From contig NC_079875.1 of NCBI RefSeq assembly GCF_029227915.1, forward strand, positions 30,346,001-30,410,000: 64,000 nt of DNA. The letters run 5' to 3'. Both the position numbers and the translations under genes were made by a program. Positions 34,054 to 46,620 of the stretch are shown piece after piece. Origin of the DNA: Hydractinia symbiolongicarpus (taxonomy: Eukaryota > Cnidaria > Hydrozoa > Anthoathecata > Hydractiniidae). Every line of letters starts with the position of its first letter. Positions within the stretch are counted from its first letter, which is position 1. The notes under the pieces were generated by a model. It saw nothing but the letters and a program-made list of their open reading frames with translations. It did not search any database and had not been told where the DNA came from.

Positions 34054-36280
34054 AAGGCTAGTTATATCTGCATTGCGATGTAGTTACTCCACACTGGCTA
34101 GAAATTTCAATTATTTCGCTGAATTTTTAACGGGCTATGAAATAAAACATATCTACAAGAACTGTTTGTGGAAAATGTGATTTTAAGAGCTTTTTTGTTG
34201 AAACAACAAGCGGTATCACTTCACCCTCAACTTAATTAAATAAAATAATAAACACAACCACCAACCCCACCATCAAAATTTCTAATTAGCAAGGTAGTAC
34301 TATATTGTGATATCTTGTTTGATTATATGAAAATAATTTGCTCTGGAATTACAAAAACTTCCATATATGTTAAGCATCACAACCACAAACAACAAAAAAT
34401 ATAGTAAGCAAATTGAAAATATTCTATGTGATATTTTGTTTAACAATTTTATAGTATTTCCCTGGTTTTGGAATTAGATCAAATGACACATATGTTAAGC
34501 ACCGCCATCACCCCCACCTGAAATCAAGAACATGATATACCCCACTAAAGAGGTAGATGAACACAGATGTCACGTCTGTGTAGTTAGTGCAACAACAGTG
34601 CTTTGACGTAGCGTATTAATCTTGTGTTTACTTCTGTACAGCCTCCTGCAACATTTCAGTATGCTTAAAAAAAACAGAGAAAAAAGGCAATTTTTTACTG
34701 TAAAATATAAATCATAAAAACCGCTCCTTTAAACGCGTGGTAAGCGCTTGCATCTGTTACCCAAGAATTCTCGAATGTAAAGAGTACAAGAAGTCAAACA
34801 AGGTCGCATAAATACTACGATTTTCTAATAAGTGCGTATGCATTCCTATTCTAAAAACTTAACAGCGTGTTTTCTTCACATATTTTAGTTGTGTGTGGAA
34901 ATATAATGCATTCTTCGGATGTTATTTGAGGAAAATGGCACTTTTTACCAACCAGTCGCAACAATTTATATATGTGTGTATGGCTTTTTCAGCAATGACA
35001 GACTGCATCTTTGATTCCATCGCAATTTGTAACCTATTTTGCCGTACTTTGTAATTCAAAACCTATTCTCCGACCTGTCGTACTTTGTAAACATACCTTG
35101 TCCCACTTTGTAATTCTGAAACGCTTTTTGTATTAAATAATTTCTCTGACTATATAAGTACGTTACTTTAGGCGCAAGAAGAACGCTGTATGTGCATACA
35201 CAACGTTTCAGGAACGGAACGTTCCATTTATTTATAGCTGGTCTATTCCAAAACGTCTTAAGGTTTTGAACAAGAAACTGCAGAAAAAACGACTTTTGGT
35301 TTGTCTGTCTGGTTTATCGGGAAATCCAAAAATCGAGAAACGCAACATCTTACATTAATGACCTTACAAAACTGGTCTTTGTATGACTGAGCCATATGCA
35401 AATCAGGTTGACCCCCTTCAACGTTTTGTTAGTTTTGATTTTTTTTCCAATATTGACTGTAGCCATATTTGTTTTGATTATTTTTGCACGTTGTAGATTT
35501 CGTTTTTCGGGGTAAATCGTTCTCTCGTTGCTATAAGCAGGTACATTATAATCACGTTTCCATTTCACTATGAATCAATTCTTTCCCGTTTAAAGTTCAT
35601 AAGTTATTTTACTTTGGGTAACAACTTAAAATTTTACTGTTTTATCATATCTGTTCAGCAACCCATAGTTGCCCCCATCATGTTTTTCGCGCCTTAGTTA
35701 AACACGGGGGTTTTTGTCGGGGATGTTGCGATACATGGTATATTTGTAATTTTCATTAACGCTATGGAGTTCTTCTCGTGGCAAACAGGCATGGGTTTTC
35801 ATAACAGAGTTTGCTCCACCATCATGGACGAATGAGAACACTCTTTCGAAATCTATAGCGTTCTTTTGATGTCCATGTAGAAATAGATGAACAGGAGACG
35901 CGAGAACGTAAGTGCATTGGAACTACTAGTGTGATACTTCTCCTGTCGCACATTATAATCATTACAACATTTCTTAATACGCAAAGCCCACTGCAATACA
36001 TTGTCAATTGTTTTAATTGCACTTAAGCCGCATTTTTTTTTTTTTTTTTTTTTTTTACATTTTAAATCTATACGATAAGTTTACACATGTTTGCCATACG
36101 ACAAGCCATTTCTTGATATGCTAATTATACCTTTTTCTATTTCTGGGAGGTTTGTCCTGACTTGTTGACTTGCTCTTGCAACATCCGGTTTCTGCTAATA
36201 TTTTTTTGAAATGGAATTTAGCACTAGGGGGCAGGGAGCGGCAACGCTTTCGATGATGGTATATCATTTTAAGGAGTGAA
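34054..36280. other. Non-coding stretch
   Basis: No exon is recognisable on either strand. The stretch contains a poly(T) run (about 36,033-36,056), which could be the reverse strand of a retroposed poly(A) tail; no target duplication was confirmed. Confidence 0.45.
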
Positions 36281-36460
<180 letters not shown>

Positions 36461-38630
36461 CCGGCATGCGTTGGATCAATTATATTATTGTTGTTGCGCG
36501 AAATTTGTATTATTGGGATTAGATCCAAAAAAAAAAAAAATATTTTTTTATTCCACAAAATATTGATTTCCTTTACCTTAAAAATAGTGATAATAATTGA
36601 TTCAATAATTATTATTGGTAATACGTTGATTCAATTATTATTTCTAACCGTGGAAACAAATTGCCGTTTGACGATATCGGATAGCCTGCCATCTCTAAAT
36701 TTTTTCACATATGGCAAGATAAAATGTTTACTGTATTGGGTATCAGCAGTTTTGCGCCGGAATCGTGGAAAAGTTCTTTGCAAGTCAATAGACAGGGAAA
36801 GTCTTTGTTAGCCCCTTGATTATTGTTTTCTTGCGCTATAGGTCATAACTTGTAATATGAAACCTATGTTTTTATAAAATTACCGATCAATTTTATCTTG
36901 TGTATTTTTTAATGCAACGATGCGGTTCCTTTTTATTAGGACGCTGACCCACCCCTGTGTAAAAACCCGCATGAATTTGCCCTTCACATATATATCCCTG
37001 CATTTTATGCTTGCTTGTCCGCCTGTCATCGTGAACAAAGAAATTACTGATCGGATAGTCTAAAATAACGCAGTGGTGCAACCGTTTCTAACACAGATAG
37101 ACAACGTATATTATTATTATAGAGAGGATTTCGGTTTGGCGATTAATGATTTTCCATTTTACTAAGACCCAGTATAAACGACTTTTTTTCAAGTTAAGGA
37201 GAGAAAATGTTCCCAAGTACTACAGGAACGAGAAACCGTTCGGAATATGCTGTTCAATTATGAAAACTTCAATTGACACGATACTTATCCTATTTGGTAT
37301 GGCAAGTCGCTGCGCCGGAATTATTTAAATCAGTAAAATGCTCGGATTAAGTGAAGTCGACTTAAAGTCTAAACCTTCTCTTGCAACATGATATTGCAAA
37401 TATGTTGAAGAACACAAAATAAGCAATTTAAAAACAGTACAACAAATTAAAAACATAATGTGTTTAAAAGTACACGTTTTTAATGAAAAACCAAGCACAT
37501 TTTACTACTACATCTTATTCACTACCCTTATTAAAGCTTCCTTCGGAAGAAACCACTTAAGAATTGTTTGCACTAACATCATGAAATAATTAAGTAAGTA
37601 CTAGACTTTTTGCTTGATTTCTTATAAAAAAATAAGTAGCAAATCAAATATGTTACGTAATAAATGAACAAGGTGAAATATTACAACAAAAGTAATCTTA
37701 ACAATCGTAACAAAAGACTTTACGAACAAAACAACTAAACGATCAAATGTTTTTACTTCTGTTTCATCTTAATTGTGTTCTAAATAAAAAGATAATATAT
37801 AAAAATCATAACTGTTTTATGTTTTGTTAAACCTGTTCATGCCGGAGCTAAGGGGAAAGGGGGCGGAGTGGGGGCAAGATACTCTAACTACATAAAATGG
37901 CACCTAACCTGCGCACGAAAATTCAACTACATACCCGAATAATACTAAGGAAGATAACACGCCCTAACACAGTGATTATTTGAATATAATCTCTATCATA
38001 ATTAATACCCGTATACGTCTGTTTGTCACGTAAAATGATATGACGAATTGCGGTAAATAAAGGGCGTGCAAACCCGTGGATTATTCCACGGGCCACCGAT
38101 TAGTATTTTCTAAATAACAATGGATCTTTAAAAACATACATCTTAACAAAATATACAGACTAACTCCGGCATGTATAGGGTAAAAATACACTGCTGCCTG
38201 AGGAGGAGAGGATGAAATTACGTTTTGGAGTAGAAAAAACCTGTATGAACATACTTTGGAGAACAAAAAAAATCATTTTGCTGGTCACAGCAGTGACGTA
38301 ATTATTAGTTACATTTTTAGCGGAGGAGATTAGCATAAACTATGGACTTCTTAGCTTTGCTAGATGTGAGCAAGCTGTTACTGTTTGTAGTTGCTAGAAT
38401 TACATTTTCTTATCGATAATCGACATTCGTTGTTGGAATTTTATTTCACAGTTTTCACAAAAAGGTGAAGAGCTAAATTATATTAAAAGTGAAGGAGTTT
38501 TAGAACGATGTTAAAATAGCGGAAGGTATAACTAAAAATTGAAATTTTAGGGATATTCCTTTGAATCAATAAGATTGACGCAGTATCTGCTAAATTTGAT
38601 AAACTAATACTTAGCATTATCAAAAACAAA
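36461..38630. other. Non-coding stretch
   Basis: No gene recognised. Around 38,070 is CCCGTGGATTATTCCACGGG, a perfect hairpin stem related to the tandem hairpin repeat at 50.6-51.4 kb. Confidence 0.45.
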
Positions 38631-40883
38631 CTATAAGCATAAATAAACTATAAAGCTATATGTATTACGAAACTCACCTTTTTTTTCTTTGTAGATTTTT
38701 CTCTCGTAATTTATTCGAGTGCGCAACTGAACGAAGGTGTACTTCTCGAACAACCCACATGATTCTAGATGAGTCCTCACTCTGTTTTCATCTAAGCTTC
38801 CACCTTTAATTAGTTCTTTTCCATGCATTAAAATTAATTTTAAATCATGTTTCGGAAACAGTGATTTTCGCTTCATGACACACGGTGGTGTTTTTTTCGG
38901 TGATATATGACGCAACTTGTCATAAACCTGTCTAGGTGACGCAGTTAGAGTTGGTACAGCTGCGCATTTTTGTTTTACCTCCGAGAAACTCACATCATTA
39001 TTGACAGGAAACACCTCTTTCAGCTCTTTAATCTCTTGTTCTGACCACACTTTTCTTCTGCTTTCTTGTCTAGCTGCTTCGTTTGACTTGTCAGCTTGAA
39101 AAAGTTCTTTAACTGCTGTTGACCCAACCAAAGAAGACTTCTCCATATTTCTTAGGAAATAGTGTTCCTCTGCTGTCCTCATGCTGTGTGTCATCAACGT
39201 GGCGGCATCTTTTAAATTACAGCTTTCCGATTCTCTTAATGCTGTGCTAACAGACTTCCGAATTATATTTGCTGAAAGATTTTTTGGAGGACATTTATCA
39301 TTAAAATTACCAACTCTGTCCCACTGAAGATGAAGACGTTTACTAATGTCCCCAGGTGACACTTTCTTTCCTGACCAACTTAAAAATACATACTCGCATT
39401 TTGGTAAAGTTTGTGGTCTGGCAAATTTCACGTATGTTGTCAAGAAATCAAATTCTTCTTCATTAAGGATAATTTTAGCTGGGCCATAGGTGTCAACTGT
39501 TTTATGGTCCCAAACATTCATTACAAATTTTCCGTCAAGCTTCGCTGCCCTATCATATTCATTTATTGTGAGGTTGGCCGTCACACCAGATCTCTGTGCA
39601 ATTGATAAATGAATCACAGCATATAAATAATCTCTTACGGCGCAATACTCCGTCTGAGTTAGATTATATCCTATGTCTTCCTTTAAAAGTTTTAGTATGG
39701 CTTCACCCTTTTTTGCTCCCTTGGTACTGTTAAGGTATCTTCCTACTTGCTCCTGATCAATGAGCATTTCTCGATCGTCTGTCATCCGCTTAAATTTTAC
39801 CAATTTCTCTTGCACTTTAAAATTTTTTCTCCACTGCCGCAATTTTGAAATAAACGTTGTAATGTCTTGATGACTGCTGTTCATTACTTCTTTTTCCTCA
39901 GCGATCAAAAATTCGCAAAAGTCTATTAGACTATATAAATACTTTTTGATACTGGTTGGTTTTTTTTCCGTTTCTTGACAGTGCTTTGTAATGTATTTAT
40001 CCCGAAAATCATTACCTCCATTTCTAAAAACAACGCTTAGGTCATCCTTTACTTCCATAACACGAAATATACGTCGTATTTCATTCGCAGTCAGGTAAAC
40101 TGCCCTACGTTTTCTCTGTCTATCAGGGCCGATCATATAACATATGAAGTCTGTAACCAAAGTTTCCACATTACTAGCAAGGTTGTATATTACAGATTCG
40201 TTCTCTTCATCGACAGGCTCAAATTCACTTTCCTCACTTTCACTTTCCTCACCAAAAGAACTAGATTCGTTTCTGGTGTTGCATGCAGTGTTTTCAACAA
40301 CCATTTTTGGTCTTAGTCGTAGATTATGAAATTCGCACGCATTGCCTTGGCGATCATTATTCACTGGAATCTGAACAGATTGCACGAAACTTTCCTCCAC
40401 GTCATTTTCGTTCGCCTTTTGTTGTAACTGTTTAATAGGTGTAGTTGAAGTTGATACAGTGCTTTCCAATGTTCTATTTAAAAATACTTTCGAGACAGCC
40501 TTTCTTGGAGATTCGGAAACATTGCCTTGTATAAAAGGGGCGTCCACCTTGGGTGCTTGTTTCAGCAAATGATAATATAAAGGACCTTTTGGGATATTGT
40601 GTTGTTTCATGAGGTGATCAGGTAGGTTTGTCCTCACCATCATGCAATTTTTAACAGGACACATTCTCTTGCGATGATAGTTTGGAGTTTTTTTATCAAT
40701 TTTACTTAACTTTTCGTTGCCTGTTTTTGGTGTGCTACTAAAAAACTGACTGGAGGCTGCTGCAGCACTTTCCCAGCTCCACTTATGCTTTTGCCTTAAA
40801 TGTCTTGTGATGTAAGTCTGTTCAACATCACACACAGGGCATTTAAACTTTCGATTGGTCCTTTTCTTCACTACCTGTTTCAT
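38631..40883 (-). CDS. Crypton-like tyrosine recombinase with zinc fingers and a Myb-like domain (gene A, recombinase part)
   Basis: One exon encodes 750 residues from ATG 40,883. Two fingers with C-x2-C-x9-H-x4-H or C-x4-C-x9-H-x4-H spacing lie at about residues 14-110; a Ser/Glu acidic stretch follows (to about 235); then the tyrosine recombinase with R431 (AQRSGV), K461 (DHKTVDTYG), R542 (NIIRKS, with Asn where the classic H-x-x-R His would be), H566 (MTHSMR) and nucleophile Y575 (EEHYFL). A SANT/Myb-like region (VWSEQEIKELKEVF) comes after it. Such enzymes cut and rejoin DNA through a 3'-phosphotyrosine. A good donor (AAAG|GTGAGT) near 38,679 means the last ~16 residues may be intronic. 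The frame is open upstream of the ATG to a TAA at 40,989-40,991 and again to an acceptor at 41,072, in phase with the SET exons. Confidence 0.85.
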   Translation of the reverse strand: MKQVVKKRTNRKFKCPVCDVEQTYITRHLRQKHKWSWESAAAASSQFFSSTPKTGNEKLSKIDKKTPNYHRKRMCPVKNCMMVRTNLPDHLMKQHNIPKGPLYYHLLKQAPKVDAPFIQGNVSESPRKAVSKVFLNRTLESTVSTSTTPIKQLQQKANENDVEESFVQSVQIPVNNDRQGNACEFHNLRLRPKMVVENTACNTRNESSSFGEESESEESEFEPVDEENESVIYNLASNVETLVTDFICYMIGPDRQRKRRAVYLTANEIRRIFRVMEVKDDLSVVFRNGGNDFRDKYITKHCQETEKKPTSIKKYLYSLIDFCEFLIAEEKEVMNSSHQDITTFISKLRQWRKNFKVQEKLVKFKRMTDDREMLIDQEQVGRYLNSTKGAKKGEAILKLLKEDIGYNLTQTEYCAVRDYLYAVIHLSIAQRSGVTANLTINEYDRAAKLDGKFVMNVWDHKTVDTYGPAKIILNEEEFDFLTTYVKFARPQTLPKCEYVFLSWSGKKVSPGDISKRLHLQWDRVGNFNDKCPPKNLSANIIRKSVSTALRESESCNLKDAATLMTHSMRTAEEHYFLRNMEKSSLVGSTAVKELFQADKSNEAARQESRRKVWSEQEIKELKEVFPVNNDVSFSEVKQKCAAVPTLTASPRQVYDKLRHISPKKTPPCVMKRKSLFPKHDLKLILMHGKELIKGGSLDENRVRTHLESCGLFEKYTFVQLRTRINYERKIYKEKKGEFRNTYSFIVYLCL

Positions 40884-41269
40884 TTTGTTCTCTTTTTTTT
40901 CTTCTTTTGACCCAAGCAGCAGGTCAATATTGTCATGAGTATAAGATTTACTTGAATCGTCATAAACCTTGGTATTACAAAAACCGATTTAAGAATTCTT
41001 CTTAGTGGTATCTTCATTAGAGTTTCCAGCCTGCAATTTTCCTTTCTTTGAATCAGTAACTGCAAAGTCGACCTAGATAATGATGACATTATTATTAAAA
41101 GACTTGTCAAGCACCCATACCAACGTCTTTAATAAGCGACTATAGGAAAGGCGCAATCTTCAATAAGCGTCATAATTCTCTGAGTACACATTTTTTTCGC
41201 TCCTGACCATTATAATTCGATTGGATTGACTTACAAGTGAATTTTTGGTTACCGTAATGCTTCGAATAT

Positions 41270-41690
41270 ATTGTCCTCTTTCCTCGAATAGACGTTCTCC
41301 TTTTCAGTCATTTTTCAAATAAACGCTCCCTCTACTAGACGCCCCTTCGAACAAGCCCCTCCCTCATAAGGGGGAGTTTATTCGAGGCGATAGTAAAAGT
41401 AAGTATATGAAAAAATCATTAACTGTTATCGTTTTGGTATTTTAATTGAAATGAAATTTTAATGGTTCTATTATAATATAAAAATTTCATAAATACAACT
41501 AAACTCAATCTCTCACATTTGATACATCGGTAAAATAAGGAAATTTCTATAAATAACGCAATCCAGCTGCTGCATCCCGCTTCAATATGGAACCAAAGCG
41601 TGTGAGAGAATGGAAAAATGATATTGAGCAAATTAACGCCCCCTGTTTTAAACGCCCCCTTGAATAGACGCGCCCAAAAAATGTCAAAAA
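41270..41690. repeat. MITE-like repeat with TCGAATAAACGCCCC motifs, inside an intron
   Basis: Several copies in both orientations of a TCGAATAGACG / AAACGCCCCC motif (CCTCGAATAGACG near 41,285; GGGGGAGTTTATTCGAGGCG near 41,370; AACGCCCCCTTGAATAGACG near 41,655). It lies in the gene A intron (41,073-41,856) between the SET and recombinase parts. Confidence 0.6.
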
Positions 41691-41856
41691 ATGTCATAAA
41701 AAAATGCTGACATCAGCACAAATTTATTGCTGCTGTTTTGTTTCTTTCATGCATACCAAAGAACGCGGAGGTAGTGACGAGGGAATAGGGTTGAACATGC
41801 TTGAAAAAAACACCACTTATAAAAAAAATTATTTTTAGAAAAAAAAATGAGCATAC

Positions 41857-44800
41857 CTTTTCCCTCCATTCTCTGATTTTTGCGTGTAACAAAAACATTT
41901 TCTTTTGAGCGGTAACCATTCCCCTCTGCACATGGTCTTTAAAGGTGTCCCCATCCTTAAACGGGTTATCTTTTGATTCCAGGGACGTTAAAAATTCTTT
42001 AAAAAAGGTTTCTGTTTTGATGTTACTCCAATGTGTAACAACTGAAAACAGCGTAATTACGGCATCGGGTAAAATAACTTTGATTATATAATCATTGAGT
42101 CCTATTTTGTCACGAAGGCTATCTTTTACTCGTTCCTGTAGCAGTAAGAATGTTTCTTCTGGTAAGAGCTGAAGAAGTTCTGTCCCGTTCAAATTCCTTT
42201 TATTTTCGCCACCCTTTGCGAAAGCATTATGGCGCCAGCAATCCCTTCTGCCACTCACGAGATCAGTAACATACTGATCATCTATTATTTCTTTGATTAA
42301 CTTTTCAGAGAAATTGCTAATAGTCTCAACTAATACTTCCTCCAGATCTGTTTCAGTACAAGATGCGAGATCGAAATTTTTATTACATATTTCGATCGAT
42401 TTATCCAATGTTGCAAAATTATTGTTGTTAGCCACGAATTGCTGATGAATTTCCGACGTTCTATGTTTCTCAAGACTGGTAAATGTTACAGCACACATTT
42501 CGCAAAATTTTTTTTTTTTGGTCTCTTCTTCTTTCCCAAATGTTGAGATTGCTGCGGTTTGGTTCTGTTCTTCGTCAATTAATTGAACAACAAAATTATT
42601 GTACACTATTGGTCTAAAACGTTTATCTTTGTCTTCAATTTTACAAAAAGGTGGTTTCAACTCTTCGACTTTTACGATACTTGGGAGACTTTCGATAATT
42701 TTTCGTTTGCCGATCAAGCTTTTTGTATTTTTTTTCTCCGGGGTTGGCGGAATTGAGTTATCTTCTGTCTTTTTAAATTCCCCTTTCGCAGACAAAATTT
42801 CTCCCAAAACATTGGACGCAGTAGCCGCTTTTTGTTTTTTTAATTTTTCTTGAACTTCTAAACTGAGCTTCAAAGGCTTCAAATATTTAGAACTTTTCCG
42901 CCATGGTAAATACTTTCCTTTATCACCGTAATCGTATCGAAGCTCTTCGTTTACGTCGATATCTTTACTTGCGACTAAGCATAGGTGTGGCATTTCACCA
43001 TCATGCTTTATTACCATTCGGCAGTTCGAAAAACATTGCGGTGAGTCGTTGACGTATCTTGCCATGCAGTTAGATTTTGTTGCATCGACGCAAAGTTTTT
43101 TATTTTTGTCAGAGAAATAAAAAAGGTATCTGGATGAAATATTTTCTCCGTACTCTTTTGCGAGATCATCTGCTTCCGTCGCACTAACTAAACGTCCTTT
43201 GTAGCTGAGTAAAGCATCTCCGTTTTTGAAGCACTTTGTTGCAAAGACACCATAGCCTGATAAAAAGAATTAAAAAAATTAAACAGCTTCTATACCAGAT
43301 CAATAGATATAAACTTGCGTATCATAATTCCTCTTTTAACGCGTTACATTATGAAAAACATTTTTAACACGACACTATAACCTAATTAGTAGGTATCCAA
43401 TGAAATAATCTACGAGGTTGCCCGTCCTTTAATTGTTACGCTATTTCATGAGCCTGTAGCAATTTTTTTCTTGTGGCAATACAGACAGAAAAACGGCTAT
43501 TAATGATATGAAGTAGTTGTTAGATTTTAAACGAATTCACAGGTACACCACTGCATAGATTTTTGCCATCATTCATATTTCCAACTTAGGTATTTTATGT
43601 TTTTTTGTCCCTCCGCCAGGATGAAGTATTTGAATTACTCTATTACGAGCCGCACGCAACCATTTCGAGTAAACAGACGACAGCTATTATTACAGAGACT
43701 ATTCTGTAACGCGTAGAAAAATTCACGTGGTTGCCCGCCTTAATATAGCACAACTTTTTTCTTGCGGCCAGACACAGACAGATTACAACTATTCTTTATA
43801 ATAATAGCTCTGATTGTTTGTTTGTTTGTTTGTAATGGTTTTGACCACGCACAAAGTCTTGGAACTACAAAAATATATGTAATATAGTTTTATCAGCCTT
43901 TTCGAGAATTTATTATTTCGCGCACAATTTTGTAGATATTTGCTAAAAATATTAAACTTAATCGAGTGCCTGAGGGTGATCCGACACCAGTCGGTTAGGG
44001 CGCAATATTTTCCTCGATATCATTCCTATTTTTTCGTATGGTGTGGGATTTTCGTGCCATTTTATCTATAGTTTTCGCGGTCAAAACAACGGTACTATTT
44101 GGATTGGAGAAGTCATTTTCACTCACTCAGCATGAATGTTTGAGATAAATATTTCCATCAGTTGCTACCTAGTGACAATTTCTCGTCGATGATGATTAGT
44201 TGTTATCGGCGAAAGTAACACAGTTGGGCAGGTTCACGCGTGTCGGTTGCTATTGATTGACATATTAACTCATTCTATTTAAACAAAGGCGGTCGCATAT
44301 AGTTACTAGTACCGTTTCACACCGTATTAGTAACTATATTGATACTTTTATATTGATATTTAGCGCCATAATTGAGCCTTTTATTAGAGCGCGATTAAAA
44401 AATTTAAAAATTCATGCACCTTTTTAATAAGATATAGCGTTTATTTGGTGCATTGTTTGCTCGGCTAAAAAATCCAAATAATTTTTTTAGGGCGAACAAG
44501 GACGTTATTCCGCAAAATCCTTAACGTCCTTGGCGTGAATAAGAGATAAAAAAAATAAGGCTTAATTATAGAACTCCAGCGACGAAAGTCATTGTTATAT
44601 CAAAACATTCGAAACAGATACACGGGTCTTTTAAAGAATGGGCGTGGCATTCCACCGACTGGATGTTTTTAAACTTTTTTGGGTCGGCTACTAATTGTTA
44701 CTAAGTTAAAGTATGCCCGAAGGTCATTTCCCCCTCCTTTCCCTCTTCCCATCTCCTGCCTGACCTGAATAGTGTTAAAGAAAAAATCAAATATTAAGTA

Positions 44801-45316
44801 CTCACCAATTACTGTGTCGATTTGATGCAAAGTAAATCCGTGGCCATCTTCAAGGGCTTCCTCCCAATCGCGTACCAAAAATCGATTATCCTGCATGAAA
44901 CATGAATTATTATGTTTTTTACTTTTTCATATAAAGCCTAGAACATTTTCAACATACTTTCGGTATTTTATATTCCTTTTATTTTCAAGGTTACCTCTGT
45001 GTAATGTTACAGACTTTAAAAACTGGATGATGACACAAAAGTTACTTAGATGTATGTAACTTCATTACCTTTTCCCAATTAGGAGGTTTTGAGGTAAACA
45101 ACCAAAGATCATATTAAAATATCTCGTGTATCAATGTAATGTGCAGTAAAAGTCTATAATAATAACTTTTGGAGCAACATATATTGTGGGAGTGAAATTC
45201 CTGCACACGGGTGAGAACGCAGTGACTTTGGGTTGGTAATTATTTGCATAATTAGAATGTAAGATATTATAACTTACACGGTTTCTGAGTTCATATGCTT
45301 TCTTTTCAGTATCCAT
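41857..45316 (-). CDS. KMT5A-like SET domain plus zinc finger and helical domain (gene A, N-terminal part)
   Basis: Exons 45,278-45,316, 44,806-44,890 and 41,857-43,256 total 1,524 nt, exactly 508 codons, all GT-AG. From MDTEKKAYELRNR: HQIDTVIGYGVFATKCF begins a SET domain, with LLSYKGRLV, MARYVNDSP, NCRM and ELRYDYGD, closest in my recognition to KMT5A/SET8 lysine methyltransferases. The SAM-site motif usually N-H-S reads N-D-S. Downstream are a basic linker, a finger (CEMCAVTFTSLEKHRTSEIH) and a helical domain (DYIIKVILPDAVITLFSVV) shared with gene B. The last codon is followed by donor AAG|GTATGC in phase 0, which matches the acceptor at 41,072 in front of the recombinase exon. SET proteins methylate lysines on histones or other targets; activity is doubtful here. 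Confidence 0.8.
43257..44805. other. Gene A intron 2 with remnants of the hairpin repeat
   Basis: About 1.55 kb between SET exons. At 43,420-43,500 and 43,680-43,800 it holds pieces related to the tandem repeat of 50.6-51.4 kb (GTTGCCCGTCCTTTAATTGT, GAGACTATT). It also has a (TTTG)n run near 43,815. No gene seen. Confidence 0.55.
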
Positions 45317-45399
45317 TGTTTTTGTTCACAATGTCAAGGTGCTAAAAGAAGAAGATGCAGAGTAATTATTTGTGTTGACAGGCTAATCCGTTGAACTTT

Positions 45400-46620
45400 C
45401 CTTAGTAATATATTCGGATAGCCTGAGATTTTTTCGCGGATTGTTGTTATATCTCGGCAAACTCGTACCCAGACTGATAAATTTTAATCTTAATAATAAA
45501 ATCGGATACCCTAACATCTTCACGCACATTGCTCTTCTGACTCGACCAGCTCGTACCCAGACTGATAAACTTTTACCTTCAATAATAAAATCGGATAGTC
45601 TGACATATTCACGCACATTGTTCTTATATCTCCGCAAACTCGCACCCAGACTGACAAACTTTTAAACTTAATAATAAAATCGGATAGCCTGACATCTTTT
45701 TGCGCATTGTTCTTATATCTCCGCAAACTCGTACCCAGACTGATAAACTTTTAAACTTAATAATAAAATCGGATAGCCTGACATCTTTTTGCGCATTGTT
45801 CTTATATCTCCGCAAACTCGTACCCAGACTGATAAACTTTTAAACTTAATAATAAAATCGGATAGCCTGACATCTTTTTGCGCATTGTTCTTATATCTCC
45901 GCAAACTCATACCCAGACTGATAAACTTTTAAACTTAATAATAAAATCGGATAGCCTGACATCTTTTTGCGCATTGTTCTTATATCTCCGCAAACTCGTA
46001 CCCAGACTGATAAACTTTTAAACTTAATAATAAAATCGGATAGCCTGACATCTTTTTGCGCATTGTTCTTATATCTCCGCAAACTCGTACCCAGACTGAT
46101 AAACTTTTAAACTTAATAATAAAATCGGATAGCCTGACATATTTTTGCGCATTGTTCTTATATCTCCGCAAACTCGCACCGAGACTGATAAAGTTTTAAA
46201 CTTAATAATAAAATCGGATAGCCTGACATCTTTTTGCGCATTGTTCTTATATCTCCGCAAACTCGCACCCAGACTGATAAACTTTTAAACTTAATAATAA
46301 AATCGGATAGCCTGACATCTTTTTGCGCATTGTTCTTATATCTCCGCAAACTCGTACCCAGACTGATAAACTTTTAAACTTAATAATAAAATCGGATAGC
46401 CTGACATCTTTTTGCGCATTGTTCTTATATCTCCGCAAACTCGTACCCAGACTGATAAACTTTTAAACTTAATAATAAAATCGGATAGCCTGACATCTTT
46501 TTGCGCATTGTTCTTATATCTCCGCAAACTTGCACCCAGACTGATAAACTTTTACACTTAATAATAAAATCGAATAGCCTGACATTTTTTGCCCTATTAA
46601 TCTTATATCTCCACATCAGA
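45400..46620. repeat. 89-bp satellite array, about 13-14 units
   Basis: Units carry AATCGGATAGCCTGACATC, GCGCATTGTTCTTATATCTC and GCAAACTCGTACCCAGACTG, repeated with 89-bp period and only a few changes between neighbours; outer units are more diverged. Because 89 is not a multiple of three, each unit opens a short frame that shifts in the next; these are not genes. The array begins about 85 bp upstream of gene A's start codon. Confidence 0.95.

Noticed and set aside
45400-46620. CRISPR-like array
   Set aside because: Units are almost identical along their whole 89 bp, with no repeat/unique-spacer alternation, and the context is eukaryotic.
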